From Oscillospiraceae bacterium (GTDB taxonomy: Bacteria; Bacillota; Clostridia; Oscillospirales; UBA929): a DNA stretch of 32,011 nt. Made by a program: the position numbers and the translations under genes. Positions 1-8,115 of the stretch are shown here, piece after piece (position 1 is the stretch's first letter; each line of letters opens with the position of its first letter). The DNA is taken from contig WRKO01000026.1 in NCBI GenBank assembly GCA_009782215.1, forward strand, positions 1-32,011. The letters are read 5' to 3'. The notes beneath the pieces were generated by a model. That model saw only the letters and a list, made by a program, of their open reading frames with translations, had not been told where the DNA came from and searched no databases.

Positions 1-98
1 ATTTCGACGAGCCTTTTATCGCTTTGCACCCCATCGTCGTAGCTCATCGTGAGCGCCTTGGATTTCCCTCCCGGAAATCTGTCAAAGCTGACGTGCAT
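1..98 (-). CDS. Polysaccharide deacetylase (NodB-like), N-terminal part only
   Basis: The reverse strand opens at an ATG (position 98) preceded by a good ribosome binding site (GGAGAG, about 101-108) and stays open to the window edge, giving 32 residues. The stretch KALTMSYDDGVQSDKRLVE resembles motif 1 of the NodB/carbohydrate esterase family 4 fold (usually TFDDG), where the aspartates take part in metal binding and catalysis. It has no signal peptide before the motif, so this would be a cytoplasmic-type member. It follows the maltodextrin operon after a 37-bp gap and may be read through from it. Substrate is unknown; the rest of the gene lies outside. Confidence 0.6.
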   Translation of the reverse strand, partial: MHVSFDRFPGGKSKALTMSYDDGVQSDKRLVE

Positions 99-135
99 AT
101 CCGACTCTCCTTTCGGTCTTTTGCTTCTAAATTGT

Positions 136-888
136 TTATGAGTTCACGCCGATAGGCTCCGCGTTTTCTTCGGATAGGAGCAGTTCCCTTTCTTTTTTGT
201 CATATCTCTTTGATAAGAAGAAAAGCATCGGCAGATTAAGCATTTGAAACAAGACTATGTGAACTGCCGGAAGCGCAAATCCCAATGCCGAGCTTATCAA
301 GGCAGAGGGAAGTGACGTCATGATTACAATTTTTAATCTGTCACCAAAGACGAATCGCGTTGAAGTCATTCTGGAAATTCCGAGGAAACATACCGACAGC
401 AGATAAAAGGCAAACTGTAAAATGAGCAGGATTAAAAAGGCAATCATCAGCATAGGCAGCAGAAAACGGGGGATATACATATTGTAAACCGCAATCATGC
501 TGAACACTTCTTCAAAAGACCGCGACAATTCGCCGGAATCGAAAAAATCAGACGGCGCGGCTAGGATGATGTTGGAATCGGCGTATACCACAGCGTCCCC
601 GAACGCATAAATACCGGGACGGGCGTTGCTGATTTTTTCCAGCGAAAAGCTCTCAGTGTCATTGAACTCAATAACCGCGCCTTCGAAACTTTGGGAAAAC
701 AACCGTGTATATAACATATCGGGCTGTGTCCTCGCTACTAAGATGAAAATCGGGACAAACAGCAAGCAGAGAATCAGCATAAAATGGAGAACCGCATATC
801 TGCATTTTATACGGACAGCCAAGTTCATGAATGAGTGCGGTTTTCCCAGACAAAGCGCCGCGGCGTAAAGATAATCTCTATGATTCAT
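136..888 (-). CDS. YvdJ-like DUF1189 membrane protein of the maltodextrin operon
   Basis: This is a 250-residue integral membrane protein. One hydrophobic segment lies near residues 30-52 (VLHFMLILCLLFVPIFILVA), followed by an outside loop of about 90 residues, then three or four further segments from about 140 to 225 and a charged tail. Position and architecture match YvdJ, the DUF1189 protein encoded after the permeases in the Bacillus subtilis mdx/yvd operon; its role is not established. The gene starts 5 bp after malG ends and is clearly in the same transcript. The family name is inferred mainly from synteny and topology. Confidence 0.7.
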   Translation of the reverse strand: MNHRDYLYAAALCLGKPHSFMNLAVRIKCRYAVLHFMLILCLLFVPIFILVARTQPDMLYTRLFSQSFEGAVIEFNDTESFSLEKISNARPGIYAFGDAVVYADSNIILAAPSDFFDSGELSRSFEEVFSMIAVYNMYIPRFLLPMLMIAFLILLILQFAFYLLSVCFLGISRMTSTRFVFGDRLKIVIMTSLPSALISSALGFALPAVHIVLFQMLNLPMLFFLSKRYDKKERELLLSEENAEPIGVNS

Positions 889-893
889 AGCCG

Positions 894-1754
894 CTACTCG
901 CCCTTATTCGCGCCGGCGGCAAGCCCGAAGATAAGGAACTTCTGACAAATCATATACAGCAATGTAATCGGTACGGCAATCAATATGGTTCCCGCGCAAA
1001 AGGCCGTAAAATCAGAAGTGTTATTGAGGGGGTCACTCATTTCGTACAACCCAACGGCAAGGGTGCGAAGCTCCATATTGTTTATCAAAAAACGGGGCAG
1101 CATGTAGTCCATCCACGGCGCCATAAAGGATGTAAGTGCAATAAACGAAATAATAGGTTTCGATAATGGCAGTATAATCCTTGTAAAAACCTGAAGCTTT
1201 GTCGCCCCGTCCATATACGCGGCTTCGTCGATGGATTTGGGCAGGTTTTGCAGATTTCCCTTGACAAGCCAAACATTAAACGGAATAGACCCCCCCACAT
1301 AAATGATGACAAGCATATTCAGGTTGTTGAGCATCCCAAAGCTCAGAGCAATCATATAAAGGGCGGTCAAGCCCATAATGCCGGGGAAAGTCTGCAATAT
1401 CATAACGGAAAGCAGCCCTGCTCTTTTCCCCTTAAAATTAAACCGCGCAAAAACGAACGCGGTCAAGGTATTGAGCAAGACCGAAAAAAACATCGTCACC
1501 ACCGCTAAGTATCCGGTGTTAAGGTACCATTTGATATAGTCCGTTTCCTGAATCAAACGGACATAGTTTTTTAGGGTAGAACTTTGGGGAATGATGCTCG
1601 TTCTTCCGAGACTGTTTATGGGGTTAAAGGATGAGCCTATTACCCATAGGAGAGGATATAGGACGATAATGGCCACGATTATCAGCGCGATATAAATCAG
1701 CGCCCGCGTCAGGATTGTTTTGGCAACCGCCAGTGTATTCTGTTTCGTATTCAT
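894..1754 (-). CDS. mdxG: Maltodextrin ABC transporter permease MdxG/MalG
   Basis: This 286-residue permease has six predicted membrane segments. The EAA loop DEAAYMDGATKLQVFTRIILP (about residues 186-206) contacts the transporter ATPase in CUT1-family sugar importers. It pairs with the MalF-like protein encoded just upstream to form the membrane channel for linear maltodextrins. The start has a perfect AAGGAGG site at spacing 7, and only 4 bp separate it from malF, so the two are translated together. The length is normal for MalG (about 280). No ATPase gene is present in the cluster. Confidence 0.93.
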   Translation of the reverse strand: MNTKQNTLAVAKTILTRALIYIALIIVAIIVLYPLLWVIGSSFNPINSLGRTSIIPQSSTLKNYVRLIQETDYIKWYLNTGYLAVVTMFFSVLLNTLTAFVFARFNFKGKRAGLLSVMILQTFPGIMGLTALYMIALSFGMLNNLNMLVIIYVGGSIPFNVWLVKGNLQNLPKSIDEAAYMDGATKLQVFTRIILPLSKPIISFIALTSFMAPWMDYMLPRFLINNMELRTLAVGLYEMSDPLNNTSDFTAFCAGTILIAVPITLLYMICQKFLIFGLAAGANKGE

Positions 1755-1758
1755 GTTT

Positions 1759-3087
1759 CTAATCCTCCTTAAAGGCGCGCGTCCTCATTAAGTTAAACCC
1801 GCTTATCGTGGCAATTATAATGAAAATCAGGATGGAAACGGCGGCCGCGATGTTATACATGCGCTGGGTAAGGGTAAGTTTGAAAATCCAGCTAATTAAC
1901 AGGTCGGTCGTTCCCGCCATCTGATATTTTGGGTTTAGCGGGCCGCCGCCCGTGAGGAAATACACCGCTCCGAAGTTGTTAAAGTTGTTTGTTACACTCA
2001 TGACGAGCATTGGCGAGGTGGCCGTTAGGATTGTCGGCAGTGAGATGTACCTGAACTTATGCCAGCCGGTGCCGCCGTCTATATCCACGGCTTCGTACAG
2101 CTCGGGGGAGATTGACGTCATGACACCTGAAATCAACGCCATAAAAAACGGGAACCCCAGCCACATGTTTACCAGTATAAGAACCGTCCTGGCCCAGTTG
2201 GTGTCGCTAAAAAACGGAATCGCTTCATTGATAATGCCCGCGCCCAAGAGCAGTTGATTAAACGCGCCCTCCCTATTAAACAAAAGCCTGAAAATAAGCA
2301 GCGAAACCATACCCGGCACGGCCCACGGCAGGATATAAATGCCGCGCCACATCACCTTGAAGCGTATGCCCTTGGCGTTGATTAAAACCGCGGTTAAGAG
2401 TCCGAACCCATACGCCGTAAATGTGGCGAGAAAAGCCCACACTACATTCCATGTAAAAACCCTGACAAAGGTCGAACCCCAAATCGGTATCCTTATCATG
2501 TCTGTAAAGGTCTTGAACCCTGTCCAGTCGACTAAGTTCAGCGGCGGGATGGTATTTCGGTTATAATTTGTGAACGCGACGGCAATGGAGGTCAGCACTG
2601 GTATTACGGAGATAAACAGCACAAGCAGCGCGCCCGGAGTAATCATGATATACTCGAATGAGTTTTTCCATAGATTTTTGACATACTCTATACTGCTTAT
2701 TGTTTCGCCCTGTTCTATTTTGGCTCTGGAACGATAAGCGTCCCTGATGTTCCACATCCAGACCAACACGAAGAGCAACAGTACGACTGTGGAAATAATT
2801 CCGCCAATCAGCAGCATAAGGGAGTGGTCGTATACCAGCGTGGCGGAGCTTTCTCTGGGTATTTCGCCTAAAGTCATCAGACCCCAAAGCCCTTTTGTGA
2901 AAAAGCCGCAGTTTCGGAAGGCCGGCTCCGCAACGCCCGTCAGCACGTCCAGCGTGCCGGTCGAAAGCTCGGCAAATATAAGTATACCTTGTATGAGGAA
3001 AAACACAAGACCTTTTAATCGCTGCTTATTGATAAACTGTCCGCTCCCCCATATGACGGCGGAGCATATTGCCGTGATTATTTTCAT
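1759..3087 (-). CDS. mdxF: Maltodextrin ABC transporter permease MdxF/MalF
   Basis: This 442-residue permease is the partner of MdxG. The C-terminal half carries the CUT1 permease domain with the EAA loop YEAVDIDGGTGWHKFRYISLP. The N-terminal 150 residues add two or three extra membrane segments, as in Bacillus MdxF (about 435 residues). I place the start at ATG 3087, which has an AGGGG site at good spacing. An ATG further out at 3135 would sit inside a strong hairpin and lacks a site. It lies 65 bp downstream of the binding-protein gene, with a stable stem-loop between them that probably lowers permease expression relative to the binding protein. Confidence 0.93.
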   Translation of the reverse strand: MKIITAICSAVIWGSGQFINKQRLKGLVFFLIQGILIFAELSTGTLDVLTGVAEPAFRNCGFFTKGLWGLMTLGEIPRESSATLVYDHSLMLLIGGIISTVVLLLFVLVWMWNIRDAYRSRAKIEQGETISSIEYVKNLWKNSFEYIMITPGALLVLFISVIPVLTSIAVAFTNYNRNTIPPLNLVDWTGFKTFTDMIRIPIWGSTFVRVFTWNVVWAFLATFTAYGFGLLTAVLINAKGIRFKVMWRGIYILPWAVPGMVSLLIFRLLFNREGAFNQLLLGAGIINEAIPFFSDTNWARTVLILVNMWLGFPFFMALISGVMTSISPELYEAVDIDGGTGWHKFRYISLPTILTATSPMLVMSVTNNFNNFGAVYFLTGGGPLNPKYQMAGTTDLLISWIFKLTLTQRMYNIAAAVSILIFIIIATISGFNLMRTRAFKED

Positions 3088-3117
3088 GTCTGCAATCCCC
3101 TTTTTTGGATTGGTGGA

Positions 3118-3141
3118 GGGGCTGTGCATAGGCACAGCCCC
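3118..3141 (-). promoter_or_regulatory. Intercistronic stem-loop between mdxE and mdxF
   Basis: A perfect 10-bp inverted repeat (GGGGCTGTGC / GCACAGCCCC) with a 4-nt loop starts about 11 bp after the mdxE stop codon. No U-tract follows it on the reverse strand, so it is not a normal terminator. Its place and shape suit an mRNA-stabilising or partial-attenuation hairpin that lets the binding protein be made in excess over the permeases, as is known for other binding-protein operons. The role is inferred. Confidence 0.7.
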
Positions 3142-3152
3142 GTATACTGCGG

Positions 3153-4454
3153 CTAGTCGTACATGGACTGGCCGCCGGCATTGAGAAGCATTTCAAAATC
3201 TTCCATGACCTTTTTCTGGGCTTCCTCAATCGTCAGCGTACCATCCCAAGAATATGCCATCATTTCTTGTATTGGGCCCCATATTAAATTGAATTCAGGC
3301 ACTATCGGGAAATTTTCGGTATAGGGGGTTTGTGCCGCTAAACCCATTATAACTGCATCCTCCGAATAACCCTCAATGCCGGAGACGTCTTTCAAAGCGG
3401 AGCCGGTGCCGTTCGTGCGATACATTATGGCCGCGACCTCCGCTGACGCCATGAACTCGGCAAAGGCAAAGGCGGCGTCGAAATTCTTGGCATAGCTGGA
3501 AACGGCAAGTACATTCATTCCGAGAGTACAGCGGGGCTGAACGCCGTTGATTGTCGGGAGCTTAGCGGCGCCGACGTTTACGCCGTTGTCTCTGGCAACG
3601 CTCGCCAGCCAAGGATGGGCAACGGTAAAGGGAGCCTCGCCCCGCCCGAAAGCGCCCATCGTAGCCTCAAAATCAGCGTCGTCGGAGGGCAGGTCGAATA
3701 TCGAACGCAGGGAATTATGAAAGGCAAGACCTTGGGCAAATTCGGGGCTGTCAAATCCCGGATTCTTCCAGTCGGTTCCGTCAGGGCCAAAAAGTTTGTA
3801 CCCGAAAGCGGTAAAGATAAAGTAGTTGTGGTAAAAATCGTTTACCATCCAACGCATGGCATATTTTCCGGCTGAGGGGTCGTTATAGGTTTTGGCAAAC
3901 TCGATGAGTTCCTCAAAGGTTTCGGGAGGGCTGTCAACTAAGTCTTTGTTATACAAGAGACCATAGTTTTCAAGCGAAAACGGCACTCCATAAAGCCTGC
4001 CCCCGCTCTTCATCGCGTCATAGGCAAAGTCCAGAATCATATCCCCAATCCTAGAGTCAACGTCAGTGGGGAAAGGCTCTACAAGCCCGTCGCTGAGCAA
4101 TAAAGCAATGTCGGTATGATTAATCATTAAAACATCGCCGCCGATTCCGGCGGGGCCATCAAGGGCGAGTTTTCCTGAGGCTTCCATTCCGACGACCTCA
4201 AGCCTGGCGTTTACATTTGGGTAATGGACATTAAAGGCTTCGATTATCGCTTTCCCCAAATCCTCAATGCCAAACCACACAACCAAGTCGCCGCCGATAC
4301 CGGCGGAATCGGCACCCGGAGTTTGGGAGCCGCCGGAGTTTGCGGGCGGAGTCGGACTGCTGTTAGGATTGTCTGACGGGGAATCGCCGCCGCCGCACGC
4401 GGCAAGGGTAAACACAAGAACGGCAGCCAGAATGAGCGAGAACAGTTTTTTCAT
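3153..4454 (-). CDS. mdxE: Maltodextrin-binding lipoprotein MdxE/MalE
   Basis: This extracellular solute-binding protein (family 1) has 433 residues from ATG 4454, which has a GGAGGG site. The N-terminus is a lipoprotein signal (MKKLFSLILAAVLVFTLAACGGG) with the lipobox cysteine at about residue 20. A low-complexity Ser/Pro/Gly spacer follows, which would tether the protein to the outer face of the membrane. The body (IGGDLVVWFGIEDLG through EEAQKKVMEDFEMLLNA) has the maltose-binding protein pattern. It delivers maltodextrins to MdxFG. An earlier in-frame ATG at 4499 gives an implausible polar leader. It starts 19 bp after the amylase gene. Confidence 0.92.
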   Translation of the reverse strand: MKKLFSLILAAVLVFTLAACGGGDSPSDNPNSSPTPPANSGGSQTPGADSAGIGGDLVVWFGIEDLGKAIIEAFNVHYPNVNARLEVVGMEASGKLALDGPAGIGGDVLMINHTDIALLLSDGLVEPFPTDVDSRIGDMILDFAYDAMKSGGRLYGVPFSLENYGLLYNKDLVDSPPETFEELIEFAKTYNDPSAGKYAMRWMVNDFYHNYFIFTAFGYKLFGPDGTDWKNPGFDSPEFAQGLAFHNSLRSIFDLPSDDADFEATMGAFGRGEAPFTVAHPWLASVARDNGVNVGAAKLPTINGVQPRCTLGMNVLAVSSYAKNFDAAFAFAEFMASAEVAAIMYRTNGTGSALKDVSGIEGYSEDAVIMGLAAQTPYTENFPIVPEFNLIWGPIQEMMAYSWDGTLTIEEAQKKVMEDFEMLLNAGGQSMYD

Positions 4455-4473
4455 GATTTTTCCCTCCAAAGAT

Positions 4474-6234
4474 TTATTTTTTGCTTGAACAGACCGCAAT
4501 AGTTTTTGCCGGCAACGCGTTGTTTTCGCATGTATGGGTTGCTAAAAGTATATCCGCTTTAATTTCCACCTCCTCGCTGCCCGAATTATACATAATATCG
4601 ACCTCCTCCCCGCCATAGGCCAGCGTCCAACAGCAAAGCCCTCCAATCGTTGTATAAGAAACCGCCGCGTTTTGGACGAGGATATTATGCTCTTTGCGCA
4701 AAGCAATCAGCCTTTTGAAGAACTCAAGCAGTTCCAAGTCCTGCCTTTTTTTGTCCCAAATCATGGGCCGTCTGCAATCAGGGTCGTTTGCGCCCTCCAT
4801 GCCGATTTCCGTGCCGTAATATAAGCACGGGGCGCCCCGCATGAGGAACATAAAAAGGAAAGCGTTTTTAAGGGCAAGCTTGTTTCCGTCCGCTTGGGTC
4901 AGCACCCGCGCCGTGTCATGGGAGTCCATAAGGTTGAGCTGGATACGGCTGTGCATGTCGGAATATCTGGTTATCTTGCCGAATAATTTTCGGGTAAATT
5001 CATCGGGATTCGGGTTTTTACCGAGAAAGAAATCACGAATCTCACGGCTCAGAGAGTAGTTCGTTACAGCGTCAAAATAGCCGTTGTCCAACCACTTGGA
5101 AGGGTTATACCATATCTCACCCAGAATATAGAAATCCTTTTTATACGCAGTTATCGCGCTTTTGAATTCCCGCCAGAATGAAAACGAAACGTCGTCCGAA
5201 GCGTCTAACCGCCAGCCGTCTATGCCACATTCCCTTATCCAGTAAAGAGCGGCTTCAATGAGGTATTTACGCGCCGCCGGGTTCTCGGTGTTCCACTTCG
5301 GCATATTGTGATAGAACCCGTAGGTGTCATAATTTAACTCATTTCTGTCCTCATACGACTCAAGCACAGGGAAGCTGTGGATATGGAAATAGTCCTTATA
5401 TTGGGAATTCTCCTGATTAGCGAGAACATCCTGCCAAAACATGTGCTTGCTGCCGATATGATTAAAAACCGCGTCGAGCATGACCTTCATGCCCAGCTCA
5501 TGAGCCTTTGAGACAAGATTTTTCAAGGTTTCCTTGTCGCCGAAATGCTCGTCAACCGTAAAATAATCCTGTGTTGTATATTTATGGGTGGTAGGAGACT
5601 TGAAAATAGGAGTTAGGTAGAGACCCGTAGCGCCAAGTGCCTTTATGTAAGGGAGCTTTTCGATAATCCCGTAAAGGTCGCCGCCGAAAAAGCTGTCATA
5701 CCTGGACTCTCCGGTTTCCCAATCCTCCACGCCGACGGGGGAGATGGATGGGTTGCCGTTACAAAATCTCTCGGGAAAGATTTGATACCAAACTACGTCT
5801 CCGGCCCATTGCGGGATATCCAGAGCATCGACTCCGTGCGCATACGGTAAAAAGAACTGGTTGTGCGGGTCGTTTTTGCTCTCAACCGTGTCCTCCATAA
5901 GCCCGTTATCGCCGTAGTATAAAGCCTTACCATTTTCATCCTCCAGAATAAAGGCGTATTTCATCCTCCCGAATCTCGGCGTGGGAAGCTCCGCCTGCCA
6001 CACGGTTTGATGACTGTCGGAGTATTGCTTTCGCGGGGCGGCCTCTTCGTATGCCCAATCCCAAATTTTATTGCCCGCCTTATCCAGCCTGCCTGATTCC
6101 CGGTAATTGTAAGGGTCGCCGTAAATTACTGTAACAGGCGTCAGTTCTTTTCCGCAAACGATCCTTATGACAATTTTCTTAATCGCCTTGTCATAGCAAC
6201 AAAACGGCAATAGCGGCTGATGTTGTAATAACAT
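4474..6234 (-). CDS. Cyclomaltodextrinase/maltogenic amylase (GH13, neopullulanase type)
   Basis: This 586-residue enzyme matches the length and layout of GH13 subfamily 20. An N-terminal CBM34-type domain covers about residues 1-120, then a (beta/alpha)8 barrel, then a C-terminal beta domain. All four conserved GH13 regions are visible: DAVFNHIG; GWRLDASDDV with the nucleophile Asp; ILGEIWYN with the acid/base Glu; and MDSHDTARV. No signal peptide is present, so it acts in the cytoplasm on imported maltodextrins or cyclodextrins, yielding maltose and glucose. The start at 6234 is chosen for its GAGGTGAG site; the upstream ATG at 6288 lies inside the promoter dyad. It is the first gene of the operon, corresponding to yvdF. 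Confidence 0.93.
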   Translation of the reverse strand: MLLQHQPLLPFCCYDKAIKKIVIRIVCGKELTPVTVIYGDPYNYRESGRLDKAGNKIWDWAYEEAAPRKQYSDSHQTVWQAELPTPRFGRMKYAFILEDENGKALYYGDNGLMEDTVESKNDPHNQFFLPYAHGVDALDIPQWAGDVVWYQIFPERFCNGNPSISPVGVEDWETGESRYDSFFGGDLYGIIEKLPYIKALGATGLYLTPIFKSPTTHKYTTQDYFTVDEHFGDKETLKNLVSKAHELGMKVMLDAVFNHIGSKHMFWQDVLANQENSQYKDYFHIHSFPVLESYEDRNELNYDTYGFYHNMPKWNTENPAARKYLIEAALYWIRECGIDGWRLDASDDVSFSFWREFKSAITAYKKDFYILGEIWYNPSKWLDNGYFDAVTNYSLSREIRDFFLGKNPNPDEFTRKLFGKITRYSDMHSRIQLNLMDSHDTARVLTQADGNKLALKNAFLFMFLMRGAPCLYYGTEIGMEGANDPDCRRPMIWDKKRQDLELLEFFKRLIALRKEHNILVQNAAVSYTTIGGLCCWTLAYGGEEVDIMYNSGSEEVEIKADILLATHTCENNALPAKTIAVCSSKK

Positions 6235-6259
6235 TGTCTCACCTCTCTTTTGTGTCTGC

Positions 6260-6288
6260 ATTATATCTGGCGAAAGAAAAAAAGTCAA
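6260..6288 (-). promoter_or_regulatory. Promoter of the maltodextrin operon
   Basis: On the reverse strand a TTGACT -35 box (6283-6288) and a perfect TATAAT -10 box (6260-6265) are separated by exactly 17 bp. This places the transcription start about 15-20 bp before the amylase ATG. The -35 box lies inside the left arm of the dyad at 6278-6318. Confidence 0.85.
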
Positions 6289-6318
6289 GAGAATTTTTGA
6301 AAATCTCTTGACTTTTTT
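6278..6318. promoter_or_regulatory. 15-bp-arm dyad carrying both divergent -35 boxes
   Basis: A perfect inverted repeat has arms 6278-6292 and 6304-6318 around an 11-bp A/T-rich centre. Each arm contains one TTGACT -35 box, so the two divergent promoters are mirror images up to their -35 elements. Because both transcripts begin outside it, the dyad acts as DNA rather than RNA, either as a regulator site or as a shared AT-rich promoter core. Confidence 0.8.
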
Positions 6319-6336
6319 GTTACAACGTTGTACTAT
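6308..6336 (+). promoter_or_regulatory. Promoter of the LacI-type regulator
   Basis: TTGACT (6308-6313) and TACTAT (6331-6336) are separated by 17 bp. The promoter reads toward the regulator gene at 6381. The spacer and the start of the -10 box are overlapped by a LacI-family operator, which suggests autoregulation. Confidence 0.75.
6321..6332. promoter_or_regulatory. LacI-family operator
   Basis: The 12-bp perfect palindrome TACAACGTTGTA has the central CG step typical of LacI/CcpA-type operators. It covers the end of the spacer and the first bases of the -10 box of the regulator promoter, about 35 bp upstream of the opposing operon's -35 box. It is the best candidate binding site for the regulator encoded at 6381; binding by CcpA is an alternative. 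Confidence 0.75.
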
Positions 6337-6380
6337 TGTAATAATGAAAATCCAAATATTTTCAATACAGGAGGCTGACT

Positions 6381-7400
6381 ATGGCTGTAACTATCAAGGA
6401 TGTAGCCCGTGAAGCGGGCGTCTCTTTTTCCACAGTGAGCAAGGTGGTGAACAACTCTCCCTTTATTTCCGAGGCTACCACCATCAGAGTCAAGGAGGTG
6501 ATAGAACGCATGAACTACACCCCCAATGTCCGGGCCGCCAGCTTCAAGCGGCGCTCAACGCATAATATTGCTTTTTTAACGGTGTTGAGTAAGGGAGTGG
6601 CATTTGACAATCCCCATATGTTTGAAATCTTATGCGGCGTTCATGGAGCGCTGGCCCGCAAAGGATACAACGCCACACTGGTGGACGTATCCGGCGATAA
6701 TAAGCCCGGCGACACGGTTAGAGCCACCATATCCAGTGGGGCCTATGACGGCTTAATTGCCCACGGCACGGCTATTAACCGTGCCGCGGCGGCAATGCTG
6801 GTGCGTGAAAGCTTCCCTCATGTTGTTTTAGGTAAGCAAGAAATTGAAAGTCAGATGTGCTGGCTGGACACGAACAACGTCCTTGCCGGTGATATCGCCG
6901 CGCATCATCTGTTAGAGGGCGGCGCGAGACGCGTGGCTTTCATAGGCGGTGGCCGGGAGGAGGGCGTATCTAAGGCCCGCCTGGACGGTGTGCGTTCGGC
7001 AACCAAGGAATTAGGTATGACAGTGCGGGAGGACAATATACGTTACACGGATTCAAGCATAGAGGAAAGTTACTCTGCCGCCCTTGAGCTGTTGACTAAG
7101 CAAGACCGGCCGGAGGCTATCGTCTGTTCTAATAACTTGGTCGCTATTGGGACTCTGAAGGCAGTGCATGAAATGAAGTTATCTATGCCGGATGATTTGC
7201 AGGTTATTACGTTCGACGATTACCCGTTTTCGCGTATAATGAATCCGTCGCCGACTGTTGTAACTATTGACTTTTATGAGCTTGGAGAACAGATGGCGTC
7301 ACAGCTTCTCAGAAATATCAAAAACCCTGCGCTTCGTGTGCAGAGTTATATCACCCTGCCGGAGCTTATCATCCGGGGAACGACAAAAAAGGTAGACTGA
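6381..7400 (+). CDS. mdxR: LacI-family regulator of the maltodextrin operon (MdxR-like)
   Basis: This 339-residue protein starts with a LacI helix-turn-helix (VTIKDVAREAGVSFSTVSKVVNN), the hinge helix about residues 45-60, and a periplasmic-binding-protein-like effector domain to the end. The start has a CAGGAGG site. It is divergent from the operon and separated by about 145 bp of promoter DNA with a palindromic operator, the standard arrangement for a dedicated sugar-responsive repressor or activator. Position corresponds to yvdE (mdxR) of Bacillus subtilis. The effector is probably maltose or maltodextrin (inference). Confidence 0.9.
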   Translation: MAVTIKDVAREAGVSFSTVSKVVNNSPFISEATTIRVKEVIERMNYTPNVRAASFKRRSTHNIAFLTVLSKGVAFDNPHMFEILCGVHGALARKGYNATLVDVSGDNKPGDTVRATISSGAYDGLIAHGTAINRAAAAMLVRESFPHVVLGKQEIESQMCWLDTNNVLAGDIAAHHLLEGGARRVAFIGGGREEGVSKARLDGVRSATKELGMTVREDNIRYTDSSIEESYSAALELLTKQDRPEAIVCSNNLVAIGTLKAVHEMKLSMPDDLQVITFDDYPFSRIMNPSPTVVTIDFYELGEQMASQLLRNIKNPALRVQSYITLPELIIRGTTKKVD

Positions 7401-7407
7401 CGCAGCG

Positions 7408-7652
7408 GTGCACAATATATCCCGGCACATCCAGAATAATATCATCCCCTTGTCTATGATGGGAGCAACATATATAATGTTGCTGTAGACAATATTTTCA
7501 CCCGTTACACTCCCAATATCATCGTCCACCTCGCGGCGCAGGCGCTGGTTGGCGTGAGTGTCATGTTCTTCGTGGGGAAAGCAACTGTAAAGAAGCGGCA
7601 GAGTTCGGGTACTCGAAGAAAACGGGGCGATGAAGCCGAAGGTTCTTTCTAA
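7408..7652 (+). pseudogene. Remnant of a membrane protein, frameshifted
   Basis: Two stretches in different frames look like pieces of one hydrophobic protein. The first, from about 7408, reads IPLSMMGATYIMLL and meets a stop. After a frame change near 7485 comes NIFTRYTPNIIVHLAAQALVGVSVMFF followed by a basic tail ending at TAA 7650-7652. There is no ribosome binding site or start for the second part. I cannot name the family; a decayed permease or phage/element membrane protein is possible. The call is weak and rests only on the hydrophobic pattern. Confidence 0.3.
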
Positions 7653-7793
7653 CGCTTCCTCCAAAAACACGAATCCTTTGCCCCAACGGCCGAAGGCCGT
7701 TCATCATCAAAACAGCCCTCAACCCATTGGAAGCAAAGAAATTCAGCAGGATTGTATAATGCTAGAAAACAGAGGATAATCAATGGCTGGCTT

Positions 7794-7848
7794 GACTGTA
7801 AATCTGTTGTCAACGACTTCGATGGTTCGAATCCGTCCTCCCCCACCA
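7794..7848 (+). pseudogene. 3' half of a tRNA-Tyr (GTA), likely attachment-site duplicate
   Basis: From 7794 the sequence reads as the anticodon loop (GTA at 7798-7800), a class II variable arm, a complete T arm around TTCGAAT, and a 3' acceptor strand CTCCCCC-A-CCA ending at 7848. No matching GGGGGAG acceptor strand or D arm lies upstream, and the 5' side of the anticodon stem does not pair, so it is not a working gene. A copy running from the anticodon to CCA is the usual footprint of tyrosine-recombinase integration into a tRNA gene. The intact tRNA-Tyr would be elsewhere. Confidence 0.75.
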
Positions 7849-7856
7849 TAAGCGCG

Positions 7857-7888
7857 AAACGCCTGTGACTGTGAGGTTGCGGGCGTTT
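7857..7888 (+). terminator. Rho-independent terminator after the tRNA fragment
   Basis: Inverted repeat AAACGCC (7857-7863) and GGCGTTT (7882-7888) is followed by further T residues. It lies 9 bp after the CCA end, as a tRNA terminator would, which suggests that the downstream flank of a tRNA gene travelled with the fragment. Confidence 0.6.
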
Positions 7889-7918
7889 TTGGGGTTTGTG
7901 TATATATCGCGCATGGTT

Positions 7919-8062
7919 TCAGCGGGCCGCTTCTTTGCGTTCTATGGGCGCGACTACCAGCGTCTTACCCAACGGGGCTAAGACCCGCAATACGGTATCA
8001 AGCTGCGGGCTTGTTTCCCCTGCTTCCATCCGGGATATTATCGGCTGCCTAACTCCGCTTAA
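7919..8062 (-). pseudogene. C-terminal stub of an XRE-family antitoxin
   Basis: The reverse strand reads SGVRQPIISRMEAGETSPQL, then DTVLRVLAPLGKTLVVAP and a short end with a TGA at 7919. This is the second half of an HTH_3 domain (recognition helix plus the last helices) as in HigA/RelB-type XRE antitoxins. A stop codon lies directly before the fragment (8063-8065) and there is no start or ribosome binding site, so only the C-terminal part remains. No toxin partner is visible. It belongs to the decayed interval between the sugar locus and the sensor kinase. Confidence 0.65.
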
Positions 8063-8086
8063 CTATGAGTCCGGGGAAAATAATGG

Positions 8087-8115
8087 TTGAAACGTGGGAT
8101 ATCTTATGGTATATT
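8087..8115 (+). promoter_or_regulatory. Promoter of the hybrid sensor kinase
   Basis: TTGAAA (8087-8092) and TATATT (8110-8115) stand 17 bp apart, ending 23 bp before the kinase ATG. Confidence 0.65.

Noticed and set aside
6278..6318. The 15-bp-arm dyad as an RNA terminator
   Set aside because: Both transcripts start outside it and read away from it, so it would not be transcribed from these promoters.
7685..7701. AACGGCC-GAA-GGCCGTT hairpin as terminator
   Set aside because: No T-run follows on either strand and it is not at the end of an intact gene.
7649..7849. Reverse-strand open frame containing GEDGFEPSKSLTTDLQ
   Set aside because: This is the well-known translation artefact of a tRNA read on the opposite strand; it led to the tRNA-Tyr fragment instead.
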